From Mycolicibacterium malmesburyense (GTDB lineage: Bacteria > Actinomycetota > Actinomycetes > Mycobacteriales > Mycobacteriaceae), in contig NZ_CVTB01000296.1 of NCBI RefSeq assembly GCF_001050015.1, forward strand, positions 1 through 22,260: DNA of 22,260 bases, given 5' to 3'. The first letter of the stretch is position 1, and each line of letters starts with the position of its first letter. The translations under genes and the position numbers were made by a program. Shown here piece after piece: positions 15,991 to 22,260 of the stretch. Under the pieces are notes generated by a model that worked only from the letters and a program-made list of their open reading frames with translations, was not told the DNA's origin and searched no databases.

Positions 15991-16062
15991 CTCCCGCGAG
16001 CGCTCACACCTTGAAGCCAAGCCCCGCGAAATGTACCTAACTGCGCGCTCGCGCCTCGGGAG
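15991..16062. repeat. Palindromic intergenic element, copy 2
   Basis: A 9-bp perfect inverted repeat (CGCGAGCGC at 15995–16003, GCGCTCGCG at 16045–16053), extended at the outside by CTCCC at the left and GGGAG at 16058–16062, flanks about 41 nt. It starts 2 nt after the regulator stop. Its distal end, read on the minus strand, resembles the end of the element at 1037–1104. It may terminate the operon and separates it from the leuA promoter. Confidence 0.5.
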
Positions 16063-16069
16063 CTGCATT

Positions 16070-16098
16070 TTGTGGGGCGCCCGGGCCGGGAGTACAGT
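16070..16098 (+). promoter_or_regulatory. leuA promoter
   Basis: TTGTGG (16070–16075), a 17-nt spacer and -10 TACAGT (16093–16098), then seven bases to a GTG at 16106. This spacing puts the transcription start on the GTG of the leader peptide, so the leader message is leaderless. Confidence 0.65.
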
Positions 16099-16105
16099 GG
16101 CCACC

Positions 16106-16131
16106 GTGCAGCGGGTGCTCCTTCTCGGCAG

Positions 16132-16147
<16 letters not shown>
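16106..16147 (+). CDS. leuA leader peptide (attenuation)
   Basis: A 13-residue reading frame, MQRVLLLGSRDGV, with three consecutive leucine codons (CTC CTT CTC, 16118–16126), one of them the rare CTT in this GC-rich genome, flanked by valine codons. It sits between the leuA promoter and leuA, begins where transcription should begin, and ends in the loop of a hairpin. These features are those of a branched-chain amino acid leader peptide whose translation measures charged tRNA-Leu. Evidence is sequence logic only. Confidence 0.65.
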
Positions 16148-18037
<1,890 letters not shown>

Positions 18038-18061
18038 CCCCTAGCTGAGGACGAAGCCCGC

Positions 18062-18391
18062 CTAACCGGCCTCGCCGGGACCTGAATCGGCCGCTTTCGG
18101 TGGGTCGACGAGCGACATCCAGAAGATGATCGCGAGCAGACCCAGGATCACCAGCGCGGACACCAAATCGAACCACTGAAACGGGATCAGCGCCCCGTCG
18201 ATCGACAACACGAGGACCGTTTCGACGACGCCGAACACCACGAACAGGGCGCCGAGCAGTAGGCGGGGCTGGGTCCGGTGCAGTTGGGTCCGCCGCAGCT
18301 CGACAGTGAGCGTAAGCAGCAGCACCGGTAGCACCTGCGCGAGGGCCGATGCGGTGGCCGTGTCCACCAGGACGATGCGATGGACTGCCAT
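18062..18391 (-). CDS. Small membrane protein, about three TM helices
   Basis: A 109-residue protein of unknown function. Seen: hydrophobic segments at about residues 13–32 (ALAQVLPVLLLTLTVELR), 44–64 (LLLGALFVVFGVVETVLVL) and 74–93 (FDLVSALVILGLLAIIFWMS), with a basic loop between the first two (RRTQLHRTQPR) and a short acidic, cytoplasmic-type tail. It begins 6 nt after the end of the exonuclease gene and is probably translated from the same message. It converges on leuA with 24 bp between stops; no clear terminator hairpin is visible there. Confidence 0.75.
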   Translation of the reverse strand: MAVHRIVLVDTATASALAQVLPVLLLTLTVELRRTQLHRTQPRLLLGALFVVFGVVETVLVLSIDGALIPFQWFDLVSALVILGLLAIIFWMSLVDPPKAADSGPGEAG

Positions 18392-18397
18392 AGGTGA

Positions 18398-19438
18398 TCA
18401 GAACAGTGCGAACTGCTCGCCGGCGAGCGTGCTGTCGGTGAACTCCTCGATACCGGTGCCCCCGACGACGCCGTCGAGCGCGCGCATGAACTCGGTGTCG
18501 CGGACCAGCGGCACACCCAACTCCTTGGCCTGATACCCCTTGCCCTGAACCGGTGCGACGTCGTTGCAAATGACCAGCGAGGTCTCGGGGTCGACGGTGT
18601 CGGTGTAGGCCAGCCCCGCGTGCAGGATCCGCTCGAGCAGCTCTTCGTGGGTGCGGTCGACCTCCGCCGACAGCGCGATCCGCATGCCCTGCACCAGCGG
18701 CCGCCCGGACACGAACCGGCCCGGGTTCAGGTACGGGCACGGCAGGCGCGACGCGACCGCCTTGAGCGGGCGCAGCTCGTCGTGGGTGACGGCGCCGGTG
18801 GGCCAGCGCCTGCGGGACACCGGATGCACCGGTAGCCACACCCTGCGTTCCCGCGCGCGCACGAGCACCGGCTTGAGGATCTGGGCGAGCACCATGGCGT
18901 CGTCGAGCGCGTCGTGCGGGCGTATCTGGCTGATCCCCCAGTGGGCGGCGAGCGTTTCGAGCCGCAGGTTCTCGGTGCCCAGCTCGAGCCTGCGGGCCAA
19001 CTCGACGGTGCACATCACGGTGTCGGTGGGCAGCTCCCGGTTGACCAACTCCGCCTCGGCGGCCAGGAACGCGTAGTCGAATCCGACGTTGTGGGCGACG
19101 AGGGTGCGCCCGTCGAGCAGTTCGACGAGGTGGTCGACGATGTCGGCGAAGGTGGGCTGGCCTTCCAGCATCTCCGCCGTCAAGCCGTGCACGTGGGTCG
19201 GGCCGGGGTCGACACCCGGGTTGAGCAGGGTGTACAGGCTCTGTTCGACGTTACCGTCGTCGCCGAGGGCGAGCGCGGCGATGCTGACGATGCGAGCCTG
19301 TCCCGGACGGAATCCCGACGTCTCCACGTCGACGACGGCCCACCCCGGCCCGGCGTGTTCCGCAGGCCGGCCCCAGCCTGGCCTCTCGTCGGCGTCAGAG
19401 CCGCTCGGCCGGTGATTTCCGGCGTCCGTCTGGCCCAC
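18398..19438 (-). CDS. dnaQ: DnaQ-like 3'-5' exonuclease with C-terminal BRCT domain
   Basis: A 346-residue DEDDh exonuclease. Seen: ExoI Asp37 and Glu39 in AVVDVETSGF, ExoII Asp121 in LVAHNVGFDYAFL, ExoIII His175 and Asp180 in RPHDALDDAM, giving a full catalytic set. After a linker (about 190–250) comes a BRCT-like segment, RPLVQGMRIALSAEVDR through LVICNDVAPVQGKGYQAKEL and FMRALDGVV. Annotated dnaQ in M. tuberculosis (Rv3711c); however mycobacterial replication proofreading relies on the PHP domain of DnaE1, so a repair or RNA/DNA-trimming role is more likely than polymerase III epsilon. The start is GTG 19438, with no good ribosome site; the first 30 residues are low-complexity and a later start is possible. 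Divergent from murT. Confidence 0.9.
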   Translation of the reverse strand: MGQTDAGNHRPSGSDADERPGWGRPAEHAGPGWAVVDVETSGFRPGQARIVSIAALALGDDGNVEQSLYTLLNPGVDPGPTHVHGLTAEMLEGQPTFADIVDHLVELLDGRTLVAHNVGFDYAFLAAEAELVNRELPTDTVMCTVELARRLELGTENLRLETLAAHWGISQIRPHDALDDAMVLAQILKPVLVRARERRVWLPVHPVSRRRWPTGAVTHDELRPLKAVASRLPCPYLNPGRFVSGRPLVQGMRIALSAEVDRTHEELLERILHAGLAYTDTVDPETSLVICNDVAPVQGKGYQAKELGVPLVRDTEFMRALDGVVGGTGIEEFTDSTLAGEQFALF

Positions 19439-19509
19439 TTCGCCAGGATCGCACGGTGCTGTGACAAAGACGGGACCTCGCCGAATCGCCCGCCAGCGTG
19501 TCGGCTACC

Positions 19510-19515
19510 TAAACT
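19510..19515 (+). promoter_or_regulatory. -10 box TAAACT for leaderless murT
   Basis: TAAACT lies six bases upstream of GTG 19522, which would place the transcription start at the start codon. No purine-rich ribosome site with normal spacing is present, which agrees with a leaderless message. No convincing -35. Confidence 0.5.
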
Positions 19516-19521
19516 GCCGGG

Positions 19522-20763
19522 GTGGTCACCACACGGGGACGGCTCGCCCTCGCGGCCGGCGCGAGCGCGCGCTGGGCGTCGCGGGTCACCGGGCGCGGCG
19601 CGGGCGCGATGATCGGCGGGCTGGTCGCGTTGGCGCTCGACAAATCCCTGTTGCGCCAGCTCGGCGCGGGCCGTCGCACCGTCGTGGTCACCGGGACCAA
19701 CGGCAAGTCGACGACCACCCGCATGATCGCCGCCGCGCTGCGCACGATCGGGGACGTCGCCACCAACGACACGGGCGCGAACATGGATGCCGGCCTCGTC
19801 GCCGCGCTGGCCGCCGACCGGCAGGCGCCCCTGGCCGCGCTCGAGGTCGACGAGATGCATGTTCCGCACGTCTCCGAGGCGGTCGACCCCCGGGTGATCG
19901 TGCTGTTGAACCTCTCGCGCGATCAGCTGGACCGCGTCGGCGAGATCAACCACATCGAGCGCACGCTGCGCGCCGGGCTGGCCCGTCACCCGTCGGCCGT
20001 CGTCATCGCCAACTGCGACGACGTGCTGATGACCTCGGCGGCATACGACAGCCCGAACGTGGTGTGGGTCGCCGCGGGCGGGGGCTGGGCCAACGACTCG
20101 GTCAGCTGTCCCCGCTCCGGTGAGATCATCCTGCGCGACGGCGGTAAGAGTCACGACTGGCGTTCCACCGGAACCGATTTCAAGCGGCCCAGCCCGCACT
20201 GGTGGTTCGATGACACCGATATCCATGGGCCGGACGGGTTTTCGTTACCGATGACGCTGTCGCTGCCCGGCGCCGTCAACCGCGGAAACGCCACGCAGGC
20301 CGTCGCGGCGGCGGTCGCGATGGGCGCCGACCCGGCGGCCGCGGTGGCCGCGGTGTCGGGTGTCGACGAGGTCGCCGGACGCTATCGCACGGTACGCCTG
20401 GGCGAGCACACCGCGCGGGTGTTGCTGGCCAAGAACCCGGCGGGCTGGCAGGAAGCGCTGTCGATGGTCGACAAACACGGTGCGGGCGTGGTGATCTCGG
20501 TCAACGGCCAGGTGCCCGACGGTGAGGACCTGTCGTGGTTGTGGGACGTCCGCTTCGAGCACTTCGAGGATACCCACGTCGTGGCCGCCGGCGAGCGGGG
20601 CACCGATCTGGCCGTGCGGTTGGGCTACGCGGGCGTCGAGCACACGCTGGTGCACGACACGCTCGCCGCGATCGCGTCGTGCCCGCCCGGCCACGTCGAG
20701 GTGATCGCCAACTACACCGCGTTCCTGCAATTGAACCGAGCCCTGGAGCGTCGCGGTGCCTGA
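19522..20763 (+). CDS. murT: Lipid II isoglutaminyl synthase subunit MurT
   Basis: A 413-residue Mur-ligase-type protein that, with GatD, amidates the D-Glu of lipid II to D-isoglutamine. Seen: P-loop TGTNGKSTT (57–65), NDTGANMDAGLV, EVDE (108–111), NLSRDQLDRVGEI (130–142), a central segment at 196–218 where relatives have a four-Cys zinc ribbon, and the C-terminal MurT domain (WLWDVRFEHFED, NYTAFLQLNRAL). In the ribbon region only Cys196 remains; the other ligand positions read Ser199, Ser215 and Thr218. The length is normal. It overlaps gatD by 8 bases. Cell wall amidation is important for crosslinking by transpeptidases. It corresponds to Rv3712. Confidence 0.95.
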   Translation: MVTTRGRLALAAGASARWASRVTGRGAGAMIGGLVALALDKSLLRQLGAGRRTVVVTGTNGKSTTTRMIAAALRTIGDVATNDTGANMDAGLVAALAADRQAPLAALEVDEMHVPHVSEAVDPRVIVLLNLSRDQLDRVGEINHIERTLRAGLARHPSAVVIANCDDVLMTSAAYDSPNVVWVAAGGGWANDSVSCPRSGEIILRDGGKSHDWRSTGTDFKRPSPHWWFDDTDIHGPDGFSLPMTLSLPGAVNRGNATQAVAAAVAMGADPAAAVAAVSGVDEVAGRYRTVRLGEHTARVLLAKNPAGWQEALSMVDKHGAGVVISVNGQVPDGEDLSWLWDVRFEHFEDTHVVAAGERGTDLAVRLGYAGVEHTLVHDTLAAIASCPPGHVEVIANYTAFLQLNRALERRGA

Positions 20764-21472
20764 GTCGAACGTGCGCATCGGGTTGGTGCTGCCCGATGTG
20801 ATGGGAACCTACGGCGACGGCGGCAACGCCGTCGTGCTGCGACAACGCCTGCGGCTGCGCGGAATCGAGGCCGACATCGTCGAGATCTCGCTGAACGACC
20901 CCGTGCCCGGCGAACTCGATCTGTACACGCTGGGCGGCGCCGAGGACTACGCCCAGCGCCTGGCCACCAAACACCTGCTGCGCTATCCCGGGTTGCAGTG
21001 CGCCGCCGGCCGAGGCGCGCCGGTGCTGGCCATCTGCGCGGCCATCCAGGTGCTCGGCCACTGGTACGAGACCTCCTCGGGCGAACGCGTCGACGGCGTC
21101 GGCCTCCTCGACGTCACGACCTCACCGCAGGACAAGCGCACGATCGGCGAGGTGGTGTCCCAACCGCTGCTGGACGGGCTCTCGCAGCGGCTGACCGGCT
21201 TCGAGAACCACCGCGGCGGAACCGTTCTCGGCGCGGACGCACGCCCGCTCGCCAAGGTCGTCAGGGGCGCGGGAAACCGCGAGGGCGACGGCTTCGACGG
21301 CGCCGTGCAGGGCAGCGTCGTCGCCACCTACCTGCACGGGCCGTGCCTGGCCCGCAACCCCGAGCTGGCCGACCACCTGCTGGCCCAGGTGGTGGGCCCG
21401 CTGACGCCGCTGGAGTTGCCCGAGGTCGACCAACTACGCCGCGAACGCCTCGCCGCACCCAGGCGCGCCTGA
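20756..21472 (+). CDS. gatD: Lipid II isoglutaminyl synthase subunit GatD (glutaminase)
   Basis: A 238-residue class-I (triad) glutamine amidotransferase feeding ammonia to MurT. Seen: Cys94 nucleophile in LAICAAIQVLG, GFENHRGGT (148–156), and His194 in TYLHGPCLARNPELAD. Cys94 is the same number as the catalytic Cys of Gram-positive GatD. CobQ/CobB-like glutaminase fold explains the older name cobQ2 (Rv3713). GTG 20756 overlaps the murT end by 8 bases, with GGAG 7 nt upstream (20745–20748), so the two subunits are translationally coupled. It converges with the next gene, leaving 4 bp between stops. Confidence 0.95.
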   Translation: MPESNVRIGLVLPDVMGTYGDGGNAVVLRQRLRLRGIEADIVEISLNDPVPGELDLYTLGGAEDYAQRLATKHLLRYPGLQCAAGRGAPVLAICAAIQVLGHWYETSSGERVDGVGLLDVTTSPQDKRTIGEVVSQPLLDGLSQRLTGFENHRGGTVLGADARPLAKVVRGAGNREGDGFDGAVQGSVVATYLHGPCLARNPELADHLLAQVVGPLTPLELPEVDQLRRERLAAPRRA

Positions 21473-21476
21473 CCGC

Positions 21477-22260
21477 TCACGCCGCGGCGCTGGTCTCCAC
21501 GAAGCAACCCCGGCGCGCCAGCGCCGCCTCGACCCGCGCCAGCCAACCGGCGGTTCGCTCCGCGTCGTCGACCCAGACCACGAGCCACCCCAGGCTCTCC
21601 AACATCCGCTGCTGGGCAGCGTCTTCGGCACCACAGACCACCGCCACCCGGTATTCCGGCCACCCGATGTCGAGATAGCCGACCGGCTGCGCCGCGACCA
21701 GCACCGGCACCTGCGTCTGCGGGCGCGGGCAGCCCGCGTCGACCAGCGCCAGCCGCAGCCGGCTTTCCTTCGGCGTGGCGGCACCGCCGTCGACCAGCGA
21801 CAGCAGCTCGCGCAGCTGCCGGCTGCCGGGCGCTCGCGGATACCGCCGCGCCAACTCCGACACCGCGTCGACCGAAAACGGCTTGTCCCACATCAGCGCG
21901 TCCAGCCGCGCCAGCGCATCCCCGCGGTCGAGGTGGCGCCCGACGTCGTAGGCGGTGCGCACCCGCGTCGTCACCGGAAGCCCGGCGATGCAGGTGATTT
22001 CGTCCTCGGCGATGCTCTCGGTGCGCAGCACCAACCCCTCCTGCGCACCGCGCGAGGCCCCGGCGATCTCGATGGGCTGCGTCAGGTCGACCCACGACGC
22101 CCCGTGCAGCGCCGCGGCCGTCTGGCCGGCGATGACCCCCTTGCGCCGAGTGGCCAGCCACGCGGCGATCGCCCGTTGTCGCAATGTGAGCTCACCGCCC
22201 TCGGCGGCGTAGACACCGCGAAACACCTTGCGGTACGACGTTCTCAGGACATGGCGGGGG
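21477..22260 (-). CDS. AbiEi-antitoxin/DUF559-like protein (N-terminus beyond window)
   Basis: An open frame of at least 260 residues that continues upstream to the right edge; the extra codons read HVLRTSYRKVFRGVYA, the usual start of an AbiEi-type winged-helix domain, so the true start lies outside. Seen: N-terminal helix-rich part with VIAGQTAAALHG, a central helical region, then a C-terminal segment ESRLRLALVDAGCPRPQTQ…YLDIGWPEYRVAV that matches the DUF559/Vsr-like endonuclease fold. In active relatives this strand is followed by E-Y-D-G and a D-x2-H-R region; here it reads VAVVCGAEDAAQQ and goes straight to LGWLVVWV, so the catalytic end appears lost. Function unknown; corresponds to Rv3714c. 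No toxin partner is visible. Confidence 0.7.
   Translation of the reverse strand, partial: PRHVLRTSYRKVFRGVYAAEGGELTLRQRAIAAWLATRRKGVIAGQTAAALHGASWVDLTQPIEIAGASRGAQEGLVLRTESIAEDEITCIAGLPVTTRVRTAYDVGRHLDRGDALARLDALMWDKPFSVDAVSELARRYPRAPGSRQLRELLSLVDGGAATPKESRLRLALVDAGCPRPQTQVPVLVAAQPVGYLDIGWPEYRVAVVCGAEDAAQQRMLESLGWLVVWVDDAERTAGWLARVEAALARRGCFVETSAAA

Overview
The window is high-GC actinobacterial chromosome, almost certainly from a fast-growing mycobacterium (Mycolicibacterium type). The evidence is the gene content and order: DUF4185 protein – asd – ask – leuA – dnaQ-like exonuclease – murT – gatD – AbiEi/DUF559-like protein. As I remember it, this follows the M. tuberculosis Rv3705c–Rv3714c block. 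GTG starts and TANNNT -10 boxes placed just upstream of start codons fit the same group. No tRNA, rRNA, IS element, phage gene or CRISPR array was seen.

Left part (1–3472): a truncated secreted PknH-sensor-like protein lies directly downstream of an Ohr peroxidase. Next come a single-pass proline-rich protein, a DUF2236/MpaB-family (latex-clearing-protein-like) putative heme oxygenase with a near-consensus promoter, and a small DUF3303 protein convergent with it.

Minus-strand core block (3473–8491): a small one-TM protein, an Ntn-hydrolase amidase (choloylglycine hydrolase/penicillin V acylase fold), aspartokinase (with an internal beta-subunit start), aspartate-semialdehyde dehydrogenase and a secreted DUF4185 protein. 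Ask and Asd make the first two steps to lysine/DAP, methionine and threonine.

Accessory nitrogen operon (8623–15989, plus strand): Amt ammonium transporter, GlnT/GmaS-type (type III) glutamine synthetase, then a three-part glutamate-synthase-like enzyme (GlxB class-II amidotransferase, GlxC beta-helix, GlxD FMN domain), a single-chain FAD amine oxidoreductase and an XRE-cupin regulator. Most junctions are overlapping or nearly so. This is the most interesting part of the window. It looks like a compact gamma-glutamyl/N-methylglutamate-type amine assimilation pathway, or an alternative GS–GOGAT, inserted between ask and leuA, which are neighbours in M. tuberculosis.

Right part (15990–22260): leuA preceded by a probable leaderless leader peptide with three consecutive Leu codons and competing hairpins (attenuation). 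Beyond it, a 3-TM protein and a DnaQ-like exonuclease/BRCT protein form a minus-strand pair, divergent from murT–gatD (lipid II amidation). A degenerate AbiEi/DUF559-like gene runs off the right edge. Two related palindromic elements (1037–1104 and 15991–16062) lie just after gene 3' ends.
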